Of a DNA stretch of 50,935 nt, positions 16,839-24,069 are shown one piece after another. The position numbers and the translations under genes were made by a program. The stretch covers positions 1-50,935 of the forward strand of contig CAKVBD010000017.1 of NCBI GenBank assembly GCA_934725105.1, given 5' to 3'. The DNA is from an uncultured Bulleidia sp. GTDB taxonomy: Bacteria > Bacillota_I > Bacilli_A > Erysipelotrichales > Erysipelotrichaceae. Each line of letters opens with the position of its first letter. Positions within the stretch are counted from its first letter, which is position 1. A model generated the notes under the pieces. That model saw only the letters and a program-made list of their open reading frames with translations. It had not been told where the DNA came from and did not search any database.

Positions 16839-17177
16839 TCGTATGCTCGTCGTAAGTTAGGAGAATCATATGTCAATTCCAATTACAATCAACAAATTAC
16901 CGTCATTCTTCCTATTCATGAAAGTTTTAGAACAATTACATCTAAAAAGAAAACAAGAAGAACAAAAGAAAAATTAAGAGAAGAAATACTAAATGCACTA
17001 GAAGAAAATGATTATTCTGAAAGAGCACTCTATGAATCATTAGAATACTCTGGAAATCCTTCCAAAACATTTAGAGAATGTATCAAAAACATGATAAAAG
17101 AACCAGCAATTGCATATAATAGTTCTGGAACCCGTTCTCCAAATTCCGTTTTAACAAAAGTCAAAAAAACCAAATAA
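16839..17177 (+). pseudogene. Decayed gene remnant (possible AlbA_2/ATP-binding regulator C-terminus)
   Basis: An open frame without a usable start reads through 16839-17177. It encodes a segment QQITVILPIHESF, then a helix-rich tail with LREEILNALEENDYSERAL and YSGNPSKTFRECIKNM. This resembles the end of proteins with an AlbA_2 plus HATPase_c_4 arrangement, where a VTLPN-type strand is followed by a winged-helix module. It is recognised only by pattern and could be wrong. In another frame a good Shine-Dalgarno (AGGAG) and ATG at 16870 open only 35 codons before a stop at 16977. A frameshift would join them. No catalytic part is present, so it is best viewed as a remnant. Confidence 0.5.
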
Positions 17178-17202
17178 AAAGCAACAATCACGTTACTTTT
17201 TT
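17175..17202. terminator. Bidirectional terminator
   Basis: AAGCAAC/GTTACTT stem (one G-T pair) with a 6-nt loop and flanking A and T tracts. It lies between the remnant (plus) and the 58-residue gene (minus) and could stop both. Confidence 0.5.
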
Positions 17203-17206
17203 CATA

Positions 17207-17383
17207 TTAGATCTTTCCTTCTTTCTTTAATATCTCTCTTCTTTGAGAAACTAATGCATCCAGATAGCGACAACTTTCAATAGCTCTACTGAAGCGATTC
17301 GTATGTTCCTTGTGATAATAGAACGGTGGCTGCGTCATACAATCCATAATAATTCTAAGTTTAACGGCATTGATTGCTTTCAT
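17207..17383 (-). CDS. Small hypothetical protein, 58 residues
   Basis: ATG at 17383 is preceded by a strong Shine-Dalgarno AAGGAAGG with 7-nt spacing. The frame runs 58 codons to TAA. The protein starts MKAINAVKLRIIM and ends REILKKEGKI. It is basic and soluble with a probable C-terminal helix (YLDALVSQRREILKK) and no membrane segment. It is below the usual length cut-off of gene finders. A terminator follows at 17175-17202. I do not recognise the family and propose no function. The ribosome-binding site and terminator make it more than a chance frame. Confidence 0.6.
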   Translation of the reverse strand: MKAINAVKLRIIMDCMTQPPFYYHKEHTNRFSRAIESCRYLDALVSQRREILKKEGKI

Positions 17384-17552
17384 TCACTTACCTTCCTTGT
17401 AAACATAGCATCTAGTTGTCTTGATCCTTATCGTTATACATGTTGGTTTTTGATCTTTGAAACGTCTAGATATAAGCATATTGTACCGTATTTTCTAACA
17501 TTTGCAATAGCAAAAAGCAGCATAAATAAGCCATTATTTTACATTTCTATAA

Positions 17553-17582
17553 AGCAAAAAAAATAGCCCGGCCGAGCTATTT
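17553..17582 (-). terminator. Terminator of the MarR membrane operon
   Basis: Minus strand: AATAGC and GCTATT flank a GC-rich loop, followed by TTTTTTT. It overlaps the stop codon of the DUF3784-like gene. Confidence 0.8.
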
Positions 17583-17912
17583 CTTTCTATATTTTTTAAA
17601 TGCTTCTTTTGCATCTAAATGTACATCTTTGATGAATGCAATGCTCCAGATAACATATGCTGCAATTGCCATATAGGATGAAATCAGTATTGAAAGAATC
17701 ATTCCTGCAAGCATGATACAAGTCCACATAAAGAATTGGTTTCTTGTATCTTTTGCAATAGCTGCATGATCATACAAATCTCTTTCTTCTTTCGATAATG
17801 CATTGAATCCAGCTACAAGCATTGCACCTTTTTCTTTCAACACACTTAATATGATTGTCAGGATTCCAAAGATGCAGACAAGAATTCCACACGCCCACGC
17901 ACCAGTGTTCAT
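17577..17912 (-). CDS. DUF3784-like small membrane protein
   Basis: 111 residues with three hydrophobic segments (about 4-25, 62-78 and 80-95). The segment AGFNALSKEERDLYDHAAIAK after the first helix is typical of DUF3784 proteins. Function is unknown. It starts 5 bases after the stop of the 7-helix gene and ends at a terminator. It is the last gene of a three-gene operon led by a MarR regulator. Confidence 0.75.
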   Translation of the reverse strand: MNTGAWACGILVCIFGILTIILSVLKEKGAMLVAGFNALSKEERDLYDHAAIAKDTRNQFFMWTCIMLAGMILSILISSYMAIAAYVIWSIAFIKDVHLDAKEAFKKYRKK

Positions 17913-17916
17913 AGAA

Positions 17917-18585
17917 CTAGAACAATAGCTGCAAGCCCATCACAATGACCCAGACATATGCACATGTCTTAGGAATCATTAATAAGCCAACCTTAGGATA
18001 TTTCTTAGACAATAATGTAACTGGAAGATAACATCCAAATGAAATGATAATTGCATAAACCATACGGTTTAAATGATAGTCAAACATATTGCCACTCATT
18101 GCATATAACACAATGATACAAATACCTGTTACCGCAAATACACTGTTTCTAAGAATAGATAGCTTTAAGTTTCCTTCTCCAAGCCAGTCATTTTCTTTCA
18201 ATAGACAGATTGCAATTCTTACAATCGCAGAACCCCATACAAGAATTGTAATGGCCATTGGTGCTTTCATCTGGAATGTTGTTTCCCAGATATATAGAAG
18301 AATAATATAGAATACTGTCATTGTGATAGAAGAGATCTGTAAACCTCTACCCATCTGTCTTTCAATCTTTTCACTTGTTCCTTTAAAAGCACGAATGGCT
18401 CTAGGAACCAAGTGGAACGCATCCCCACCACATAATGTCAATGTTAAAATACCATACAGAATAAATAATGTATTTCCTTTTGATAATACAAAGAATAAAA
18501 TTCCGGCAATCAAATCAAATGATAGATAACAGATATCAAAGACAGCTTCCATGAGATCTGATTTCTTTGGTACAAACTTTTCCAT
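17917..18585 (-). CDS. Hypothetical polytopic membrane protein under MarR control
   Basis: About 222 residues with roughly seven hydrophobic segments and a conserved-looking TLTLCGGDAFHLVPRAIRAF near residue 50. The His and Asp pattern in the second helix is reminiscent of integral membrane enzymes, but I recognise no named family. The start is the ATG at 18585, 8 nt after AGGAG. An upstream GTG is too close to the Shine-Dalgarno. It lies 2 bases after the MarR stop codon, so expression follows the regulator. Its role is presumably export, sensing or lipid-related, and is unknown. Confidence 0.72.
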   Translation of the reverse strand: MEKFVPKKSDLMEAVFDICYLSFDLIAGILFFVLSKGNTLFILYGILTLTLCGGDAFHLVPRAIRAFKGTSEKIERQMGRGLQISSITMTVFYIILLYIWETTFQMKAPMAITILVWGSAIVRIAICLLKENDWLGEGNLKLSILRNSVFAVTGICIIVLYAMSGNMFDYHLNRMVYAIIISFGCYLPVTLLSKKYPKVGLLMIPKTCAYVWVIVMGLQLLF

Positions 18586-18587
18586 TT

Positions 18588-19016
18588 TCACTTCTCCTTC
18601 AACATTTCTTCAGCATTTCTACATAACTTTTCAAAACAGTCTTTAAACATCATCATTTCTTCATGACTGATACCTTTTGATAACATATGCATAAAATGTT
18701 TTTGAGCTTCTCTGCCTTCTTGAATCAATGGCTTAGCAGTATCTAATACATGGATCGTAACGATTTTTTTGTTTTTCTCATCTGCTTTTCTTTCAATGTA
18801 TCCTTTTTCTTCCAAGCGCTTTAATGAAGTGGATACATGTGACTTTGCAGATTTTCTAACACGTACAATATCCGCTGCCGTTGCATATTGAGGATTTGCA
18901 TCAATAAACATAAGAATGTCATATTCCATTTGTGATATTCCATATTTTTTACAAACTTCCTCTCCTGCTTTTTCATAGAAGCAGGTAATTGTTTTATGCT
19001 GATCCCAGAAATCCAT
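18588..19016 (-). CDS. MarR-family transcriptional regulator
   Basis: 142 residues with a central winged HTH (ATAADIVRVRKSAKSHVSTSLKRLEEKGYIERK) and flanking dimerisation helices, normal for MarR. Shine-Dalgarno AAAGGAGG. Its promoter holds three copies of a 14-bp perfect palindrome, one filling the spacer between -35 and -10 and two just downstream of the start site. This is textbook autorepression. The two membrane proteins downstream are coupled to it, so ligand-induced derepression would raise all three. Ligand unknown. Confidence 0.9.
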   Translation of the reverse strand: MDFWDQHKTITCFYEKAGEEVCKKYGISQMEYDILMFIDANPQYATAADIVRVRKSAKSHVSTSLKRLEEKGYIERKADEKNKKIVTIHVLDTAKPLIQEGREAQKHFMHMLSKGISHEEMMMFKDCFEKLCRNAEEMLKEK

Positions 19017-19028
19017 AGTTCCTCCTTT

Positions 19029-19056
19029 GTTCTAAATAGAACGTTCTAATTAGAAC
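19029..19056. promoter_or_regulatory. MarR operators O2 and O3 (abutting palindromes)
   Basis: GTTCTAAATAGAAC (19029-19042) and GTTCTAATTAGAAC (19043-19056) are perfect 14-bp palindromes placed end to end. They lie between the predicted start site and the MarR Shine-Dalgarno sequence. Confidence 0.85.
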
Positions 19057-19063
19057 GATTACT

Positions 19064-19091
19064 AGTATAGTTCTATTTAGAACAATGTCAA
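19064..19091 (-). promoter_or_regulatory. MarR promoter with operator O1 in the spacer
   Basis: Minus strand -35 TTGACA (19086-19091), 16-nt spacer, -10 TATACT (19064-19069). The palindrome GTTCTATTTAGAAC (19070-19083, plus-strand reading) occupies 14 of the 16 spacer bases, so repressor binding excludes RNA polymerase. Confidence 0.88.
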
Positions 19092-19153
19092 TAACAAATA
19101 TCATTTTTTTCATGATTTAACAATTCATTCATTGTTCATATTACATAAAATAG

Positions 19154-19207
19154 CGTAAATACCACGTAAAATTAAGACATTGTTAAATACTTTACACATT
19201 TTTTACA
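19154..19207 (+). promoter_or_regulatory. Pho-box-like 11-bp direct repeats before the two-component system
   Basis: TTTACA at 19191 and 19202 are spaced exactly 11 bp. CGTAAA at 19154 and 19165 (TTTACG on the other strand) are also 11 bp apart. Such 11-bp repeats are how PhoB/PhoP dimers bind. A -10 TATAGT lies at 19217-19222. Autoregulation by the response regulator at 19268 is inferred. Confidence 0.55.
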
Positions 19208-19267
19208 ATTCAATTGTATAGTATTTTACATAGTACAAATACGATATTTACGAAGGAAGGTATCAAT

Positions 19268-19945
19268 ATGACGATGATCTATTGTGTAGAAGATGATAAA
19301 AGTATCCGTGAGATTGAAATGTACACGTTACAATCTACAGGATTTGAAACAAAGGGATTTGAAGATGGACGTTCTTTCTTTGAAGAACTCAAAGAAGAAA
19401 AACCAGATCTCATTTTATTAGATGTAATGCTGCCAGATGAAGATGGTATTTCCATTTTGACAAAGCTTAAGAAAAATCCAGATACAAGTGATATTCCTGT
19501 TATGATTGCTTCTGCCAAAGGTGAAGAATATGACAAGATCAAAGGTCTAGATACAGGAGCAGATGATTATCTTTCCAAACCATTTGGCATGATGGAAATG
19601 ATTTCCCGTATCAAAGCAGTATTAAGAAGAAGCACACATTCCATTTCAAGTAACTTAACATCAGGAAACATTGAAATGGATCTCGATTCACATATTGTAA
19701 AAATCAATGGTGAACCGATTGATCTCACACTCAAAGAATATGAACTGCTCAAACTGTTCATTTCTCATCCTGGTATTGTATATTCCAGAGAAGCCCTTCT
19801 CAATAAAATATGGGAAGTTGAATACTATGGAGAAACAAGAACTGTAGACGTACATATTCGTACATTACGCTCTAAATTAAAAGAAGAAGGTAACCGTATT
19901 ACAACAGTCCGTGGGGTTGGTTACCGCTATGAGGCAATGGTATGA
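19268..19945 (+). CDS. PhoB/OmpR-family response regulator
   Basis: 225 residues. The receiver domain has acidic VEDD near residue 7, phospho-acceptor Asp in LILLDVMLPD near residue 52, S/T in MIASAKG and Lys in SKPF. The C-terminal winged helix has LTLKEYELLKLF and the DNA-contact and wing segments TVDVHIRTLRSKL and VRGVGYRYE. Closest in pattern to PhoB/PhoP. The ATG at 19268 has Shine-Dalgarno GGAAGG. An earlier in-frame ATG at 19214 would add 18 unlikely residues. It overlaps the histidine kinase by 4 bases. Direct repeats upstream suggest autoregulation. Phosphate response is likely but unproven. Confidence 0.92.
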   Translation: MTMIYCVEDDKSIREIEMYTLQSTGFETKGFEDGRSFFEELKEEKPDLILLDVMLPDEDGISILTKLKKNPDTSDIPVMIASAKGEEYDKIKGLDTGADDYLSKPFGMMEMISRIKAVLRRSTHSISSNLTSGNIEMDLDSHIVKINGEPIDLTLKEYELLKLFISHPGIVYSREALLNKIWEVEYYGETRTVDVHIRTLRSKLKEEGNRITTVRGVGYRYEAMV

Positions 19946-21579
19946 AAAAGAAACTGTTTAAAAACATATTGTTAAGTATGGTCGTAACATTAACAGTATG
20001 TATGTCATTAATGATCCTTGTTTTAAATAAAAATTTCGTAAAAATTGAAATCGGTCAGCTCGCAAAAGAAGCAACACTTGCCAGCAGTGGTGTAGAAAAT
20101 GATGGTGAAAGCTATCTTGAAAGTATCAATGATCCAGATTATCGAATTACATGGTTAGACAGTGCAGGAAAGGTTCTCTACGATACGCAAGTCAATTCCA
20201 CTACAATGGAAAACCATTCTTCCCGTGAAGAATTCAAAAAAGCAATGAGTGAAGGAGAAGGATCTTCGATTCGCTATAGCTCTACAATGCTGCAACAGAA
20301 TATCTATTACGCTGTAAAGCTAAGCGATAATACAGTATTAAGAGTCGCAGAAACATATGATTCTGTCTTATCCTTAACACTTCGTTTATTAACACCAATC
20401 TTATGGATCTACATTCTCGCAATTGCGATTTCTGGATTCCTGGCAAATTATCTTGCGAAAAGAATTTCCAAGCCAATTAATGAAATTGATTTGGATCATC
20501 CATTATCTAAACCAAGCTATGAAGAAATTCAGCCACTGTTAAAACGTGTAGATTCACAAAATAAACAAATCAAAAAACAAATGGATGATCTGCATCAAAA
20601 GAAAAAAGAATTCAATTCTGTCACAGATAACATTTCAGAAGGCCTGATTCTCTTAAATAAAGAAAATGAAGTTGTATCCATCAATAGTGCTGCACGTCAG
20701 CTCTTCCAGACAGAAGATCAAAATGTCATCTTGAGTACAGAAGAGATCAAAGATTTGATTGAAAAAGCAAAACAAGGAAAAGAAGCAGAAACAATTCTAA
20801 GAAAAGATGAAGCAATTATCCATGTCATTGCCAACCCAATCTATTCCCATTCTGTATTTACCGGTATTTCCATTCTTGCATTCGATGTCACAAATACATA
20901 CGAAGCAGAACGCACAAGAAAAGAATTTACTGCGAATGTATCACATGAATTAAAGACACCTCTACAGACAATCATGGGAAGTGCAGAACTATTACAGAAC
21001 CATCTTGTCAAACAAGATGATATCCCTTCCTTCTATGAAAAGATTCATCAGGAATCTAGTAGAATGCTCACACTAATTGATGATATTATTCGTCTATCAC
21101 AGTTAGATGAATCATCACAGGTAGAAGAAAATACATTGCGTATCAACGATTCCGCAAAGGAAGCAATCAATTCTTTAAAAGAAAGTGCGAAAAAGAAAAA
21201 CATCCAGATTCAAACAAATCTGAATGAAGCATTCATTAAAGCAAATTCTAGATTGATCTATGAAATCGTCTACAACCTGATTGATAATGCAATTCGTTAT
21301 TCAAACAATGATTCTTCCATTGAAGTATCTACATATACAGATATACATCATGCCTATTTAAAAGTCAAAGACAATGGCATTGGTATTCCACTCGAAGATC
21401 AAAGCAGAATCTTTGAAAGATTCTACCGTGTCGATAAATCACATTCCCGCGCAACTGGTGGTACAGGTTTAGGATTATCCATTGTCAAACACGCTGTTAA
21501 GCTGTCACATGGAACAATTGCATTAGAAAGTGAATTAAATAAAGGAAGTACATTTACAGTTACATTCCCAAAAGCCTAG
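19942..21579 (+). CDS. PhoR-like sensor histidine kinase
   Basis: 545 residues. Two membrane helices (about 8-28 and 150-172) enclose a small extracytoplasmic domain. These are followed by HAMP-like, coiled and PAS segments (DNISEGLILLNKENEVVSINSAA). The DHp motif is ANVSHELKTPLQT, whose His is autophosphorylated. The catalytic domain has N box EIVYNLIDNAIRYS, G1 VKDNGIGIP, F box and G2 GGTGLGLSIVKHA. The architecture fits PhoR. The ATG overlaps the regulator stop (ATGA), so stoichiometric expression is expected. A terminator overlaps its stop codon. Confidence 0.92.
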   Translation: MKKKLFKNILLSMVVTLTVCMSLMILVLNKNFVKIEIGQLAKEATLASSGVENDGESYLESINDPDYRITWLDSAGKVLYDTQVNSTTMENHSSREEFKKAMSEGEGSSIRYSSTMLQQNIYYAVKLSDNTVLRVAETYDSVLSLTLRLLTPILWIYILAIAISGFLANYLAKRISKPINEIDLDHPLSKPSYEEIQPLLKRVDSQNKQIKKQMDDLHQKKKEFNSVTDNISEGLILLNKENEVVSINSAARQLFQTEDQNVILSTEEIKDLIEKAKQGKEAETILRKDEAIIHVIANPIYSHSVFTGISILAFDVTNTYEAERTRKEFTANVSHELKTPLQTIMGSAELLQNHLVKQDDIPSFYEKIHQESSRMLTLIDDIIRLSQLDESSQVEENTLRINDSAKEAINSLKESAKKKNIQIQTNLNEAFIKANSRLIYEIVYNLIDNAIRYSNNDSSIEVSTYTDIHHAYLKVKDNGIGIPLEDQSRIFERFYRVDKSHSRATGGTGLGLSIVKHAVKLSHGTIALESELNKGSTFTVTFPKA

Positions 21580-21594
21580 CAATAGGCTTTTTTC
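21570..21594 (+). terminator. Terminator of the two-component operon
   Basis: Perfect 8-bp stem AAAGCCTA/TAGGCTTT with GCAA tetraloop, then TTTTT. The stop codon of the kinase is inside the stem. It can also act on the convergent S51-like gene. Confidence 0.88.
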
Positions 21595-22330
21595 ATTCAT
21601 CCCATAAACCATTGCTTCCATAATATTCATATCTGCTTTTTGCATCTTCATATGCGCGATAAATCGCATCCAGATCATCAAAAGATACAGTAAAAGCATT
21701 TCCAAGCAGTTCATAGTGTCCATGATGAATCACGACACCACCATCTTTCCCAAATGCAAAGACTGCTCTACCCTTCTCTTCAATATTACGAATCAAGCGT
21801 CTTAAATGCTGCACATCTTCAACATAATCACTCATCAAAGCAAAGTCACTTAGCAGTCCAAGACCATCGATTTCTTCCTCTTCCCACTCATAAGGACTCT
21901 CAAAATGCTCCAGTAAAACGTGACTTGCTGCATGATTACAAATCATCACACCATCAAACTGCACCAGTAAGCGACCAATTCCGGCATCTACAATATTCTG
22001 CATCATGCTTTCTGACTGACTCGCATATAGATATAAAACATCTGCATCATTTAACAATGTTTCTAATGCAGTAGTGGAATCTTTAAACAGATGAAAGAAT
22101 GTAATATTCTTTTCTTTGATTCCATAATTTTTAAAAGGTGCAACGATCTTTTCATAGATCTTGCCTCCTTTTTTGAAATAATAATCCCATTCTTCTTCAT
22201 CACTGCTATATTCATCAGAATGCATAAATGGAACAACAACAACTTTAGAATCCTTTGTGAAATATTCATTTAAAGATGGATATGCCCAATTGGCATCAAA
22301 ATTTGTATCATTTACTAAAATATTAACCAT
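21593..22330 (-). CDS. Peptidase S51-like (PepE/cyanophycinase fold) protein lacking the Ser nucleophile
   Basis: About 245 residues. The alpha/beta pattern, with ADVLYLYASQSESMMQNI in place of the VGGGNTFxL segment and VMICNHAASHVLLEHF in place of the nucleophile elbow GxSAG, resembles peptidase E and related class-I amidotransferase-like folds. The usual Ser of G-x-S-A-G is not present in the expected spot (NHAAS), so catalytic activity is doubtful. A minus-strand TATAAT (22338-22343) ends 7 nt before the ATG at 22330, with no Shine-Dalgarno, so leaderless translation is likely. It ends against the PhoR terminator. Family assignment is tentative. Confidence 0.65.
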   Translation of the reverse strand: MVNILVNDTNFDANWAYPSLNEYFTKDSKVVVVPFMHSDEYSSDEEEWDYYFKKGGKIYEKIVAPFKNYGIKEKNITFFHLFKDSTTALETLLNDADVLYLYASQSESMMQNIVDAGIGRLLVQFDGVMICNHAASHVLLEHFESPYEWEEEEIDGLGLLSDFALMSDYVEDVQHLRRLIRNIEEKGRAVFAFGKDGGVVIHHGHYELLGNAFTVSFDDLDAIYRAYEDAKSRYEYYGSNGLWDE

Positions 22331-22337
22331 AGAAGTT

Positions 22338-22343
22338 ATTATA
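22338..22343 (-). promoter_or_regulatory. -10 of the S51-like gene, 7 nt from ATG
   Basis: Perfect minus-strand TATAAT with no Shine-Dalgarno between it and the start codon. A plus-strand TATAAT at 22371-22376 serves the divergent acylphosphatase gene. Confidence 0.5.
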
Positions 22344-22397
22344 GCCATTTTCTTTTCAAAAGAAAGTCCATATAATTGATTTCATGAGGTACATCAA

Positions 22398-22673
22398 ATG
22401 GTAAAAAGATATCATGTTATTGTCGAAGGAAGAGTACAAGGCGTTGGATTTCGAAGCTTCTGTATATTACAGGCACAACAAAGAGGATTAACTGGCAGTG
22501 TCAGAAACATGTCAAATGGAATGGTTGAAATCTTTGTTCAGGGTAATGAAGAACAGGTAGATTCCTTTCTCAAAAGAGTCAAAGAAGGAGATCGTTTTAT
22601 TCTTGTAGAAGATATGTCAATCAAAGAATGTCCTGTTGAAGAAAAAGAGAAAAGATTCTCATATGGGTGGTAA
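22398..22673 (+). CDS. acyP: Acylphosphatase
   Basis: 91 residues, the usual size. The active-site loop EGRVQGVGFRSF (residues 10-21) contains the phosphate-binding Arg (R20). SGSVRNMSNGMVEIFVQG-type sequence supplies the catalytic Asn (VRNM). It hydrolyses acyl phosphates such as carbamoyl phosphate and 1,3-bisphosphoglycerate. It is short, single-domain and cytosolic. The promoter -10 TATAAT is at 22371 and a GAGG lies before the ATG. It is the last chromosomal-type gene before the acquired segment. Confidence 0.95.
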   Translation: MVKRYHVIVEGRVQGVGFRSFCILQAQQRGLTGSVRNMSNGMVEIFVQGNEEQVDSFLKRVKEGDRFILVEDMSIKECPVEEKEKRFSYGW

Positions 22674-22756
22674 AAACCTTGTGTAAAAAGCAGGATTTTT
22701 TGTTTTTTTCAGGGAATTGAAGCAATTTTTGTGAATAAATATATTGAGAAAGCATT

Positions 22757-23128
22757 ATGCAAAGATTTATTGCAGACGAAAGAACAGGTATCCGATACGA
22801 ACTCATCGGAGATTACTATTATCCCTGCCTGACAGTATCGGAAAGTCTTCCCCTTTCAAAATATGGGCGGTTACAGCAACGATATTTGAGAGACCACAAG
22901 CGTGTGCTATATTTTAATCTGCTGACAAGCGGAAGGTTATATGAACACCTTGCTGAAATTGATACTTCGGCTCGTGATATGGCGGAGTATCTGATGAAGG
23001 AAATGGCACGCAAGCAAGGAGTAACGGAGGAACTGAAAGCAACAGATACGATAAGATGGGTCGGAATGATGAATAACATTCGAGCCTACGTTGATGAAAT
23101 TGTATTGAATGATATTGTGTATTCCTAA
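22757..23128 (+). CDS. tnpV: TnpV-like transposon-encoded protein
   Basis: 123 residues with the family pattern YELIGDYYYPCL at the start, RYLRDHKRVLYFNLLTSGRL in the middle and WVGMMNNIRAYVDEIVLNDIVY at the end. TnpV is carried by Tn4451-related and other clostridial mobilisable elements; its function is unclear. It is the first gene of a segment with higher GC and different codon use than its surroundings. No site-specific recombinase lies beside it here, so it may be a leftover of a larger element. A terminator follows at 23148-23176. Confidence 0.85.
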   Translation: MQRFIADERTGIRYELIGDYYYPCLTVSESLPLSKYGRLQQRYLRDHKRVLYFNLLTSGRLYEHLAEIDTSARDMAEYLMKEMARKQGVTEELKATDTIRWVGMMNNIRAYVDEIVLNDIVYS

Positions 23129-23147
23129 CGTATACCAACTGAAAGAG

Positions 23148-23176
23148 AACTGCTGTCAATCGATTGCAGTTTTTCT
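23148..23176 (+). terminator. Terminator of tnpV
   Basis: AACTGC/GCAGTT stem with a 12-nt loop followed by TTTCTTTTT. Confidence 0.6.
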
Positions 23177-23258
23177 TTTTCGGCAAGTATTCAAGAAGTC
23201 ATTAAGTTGTGGGTATAGTCGAAGTAGTCAAATTTGTAAACTTTTTAGATATGTATAT

Positions 23259-23293
23259 ATTGTATTGCAATTAGCCATACAATATGCTATAAC
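23259..23293 (+). promoter_or_regulatory. Promoter and operator of the toxin-antitoxin operon
   Basis: -35 TTGCAA (23265-23270), 17-nt spacer, -10 TATAAC (23288-23293). The perfect 7-bp inverted repeat ATTGTAT...ATACAAT (23259-23283) overlaps the -35 and most of the spacer, as expected for RelB-type autorepression. Confidence 0.7.
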
Positions 23294-23319
23294 CAACAAC
23301 AGAAAGGACGGTGCTTATT

Positions 23320-23616
23320 ATGGCAACAAAAAGTGCAAATGTAACGGCTCGTGTGCAGCCTGAAATTAAGCGGCAGGCGGAGGCAGTATTGGATAAGATA
23401 GGATTACCTGTTTCGGTTTTGATTGATACCTTATACAGACAAATCATTATGACAGGCGGTGTTCCGTATTCCCTAACAGTTCCGAACTTGCCTACAAGGA
23501 ACAGTATGACGGACGCCGAGTTTAATGCAATGATGGAAAATGGCTATCATCAGGCAAAGACAGGAGAAGGACTTTCTGTTGATGAAGCCTTTGCTAAAAT
23601 TCGTGACGGTATTTAA
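23320..23616 (+). CDS. RelB/DinJ-family antitoxin
   Basis: 98 residues. The N-terminal ribbon-helix-helix (ANVTARVQPEIKRQAEAVLDKIGLPVSVLIDTLYRQI) is typical of RelB/DinJ antitoxins. The C-terminal part (TDAEFNAMMENGYHQAKTGEGLSVDEAFAKIR) is the toxin-neutralising region. The ATG at 23320 lies after AAAGGAC; an earlier in-frame codon has no such site. The toxin gene starts 2 bases after its stop. A perfect inverted repeat overlaps the promoter, consistent with autoregulation by the complex. Part of the acquired segment. Confidence 0.93.
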   Translation: MATKSANVTARVQPEIKRQAEAVLDKIGLPVSVLIDTLYRQIIMTGGVPYSLTVPNLPTRNSMTDAEFNAMMENGYHQAKTGEGLSVDEAFAKIRDGI

Positions 23617-23618
23617 GT

Positions 23619-23957
23619 ATGCGGTACGAAGTTAAGCTGACCTCACAGGCAATCGGGCAAATTGAAGCAATCGTGCAGTATATTTCCAAAGTGCTGTTTG
23701 TACCGGAAACGGCACTAAAATGGGCAGACGCTCTGCAAAGTGAAATCGCAAAGTTGGATTTTATGCCGTCACGCTACACTCTTACAGAGGAAGAACCGTG
23801 GCATACAAACGGAATCCGCAAAATGCCGTTTAAGAATTTTCTTGTTTATTATCTGATTGACGAGGACAAGAAGGCAGTATGGATTACAGCAGTGATTTAT
23901 GAGCAGAGAGATCAGATTGCGGCTTTGGTGGATATGTCGTTAAACGATACAGAGTGA
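23619..23957 (+). CDS. RelE/ParE-superfamily toxin
   Basis: 112 residues with the RelE/ParE fold pattern: KLTSQAIGQIEAIVQYIS at the start, then EIAKLDFMPSRYTL, then GIRKMPFKNFLVYYLIDEDKKAVWITAVIYEQRD. The Arg and Tyr residues of the C-terminal strand (RKMPFKNFLVYY, IYEQRDQ) are those seen in RelE-type ribosome-dependent RNases. It could instead be a ParE-type gyrase poison, which sequence alone does not settle. It follows the antitoxin by 2 bases. It is full length with no visible damage. Confidence 0.9.
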   Translation: MRYEVKLTSQAIGQIEAIVQYISKVLFVPETALKWADALQSEIAKLDFMPSRYTLTEEEPWHTNGIRKMPFKNFLVYYLIDEDKKAVWITAVIYEQRDQIAALVDMSLNDTE

Positions 23958-23986
23958 TAAATCGGAATTTGCACAATTCTTGAACT

Positions 23987-24010
23987 CAACACAAACTGCC
24001 ATCAGTGTTG
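23987..24010. promoter_or_regulatory. Possible TetR operator
   Basis: CAACAC and GTGTTG form an inverted repeat separated by 12 bases, about 60 bases upstream of the membrane-protein/TetR pair. The half-sites are short, so support is moderate. A TAGAAT -10 follows at about 24033. Confidence 0.35.
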
Positions 24011-24069
24011 TTCCGTTGTCCGTTCTTTGCTGGTAGAATACAACCATCAAATGAAGGAGGCAACAAGCC

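Noticed and set aside
17303..17566. 87-codon plus-strand frame
   Set aside because: It overlaps the 58-residue minus-strand gene and has no ribosome-binding site or familiar pattern.
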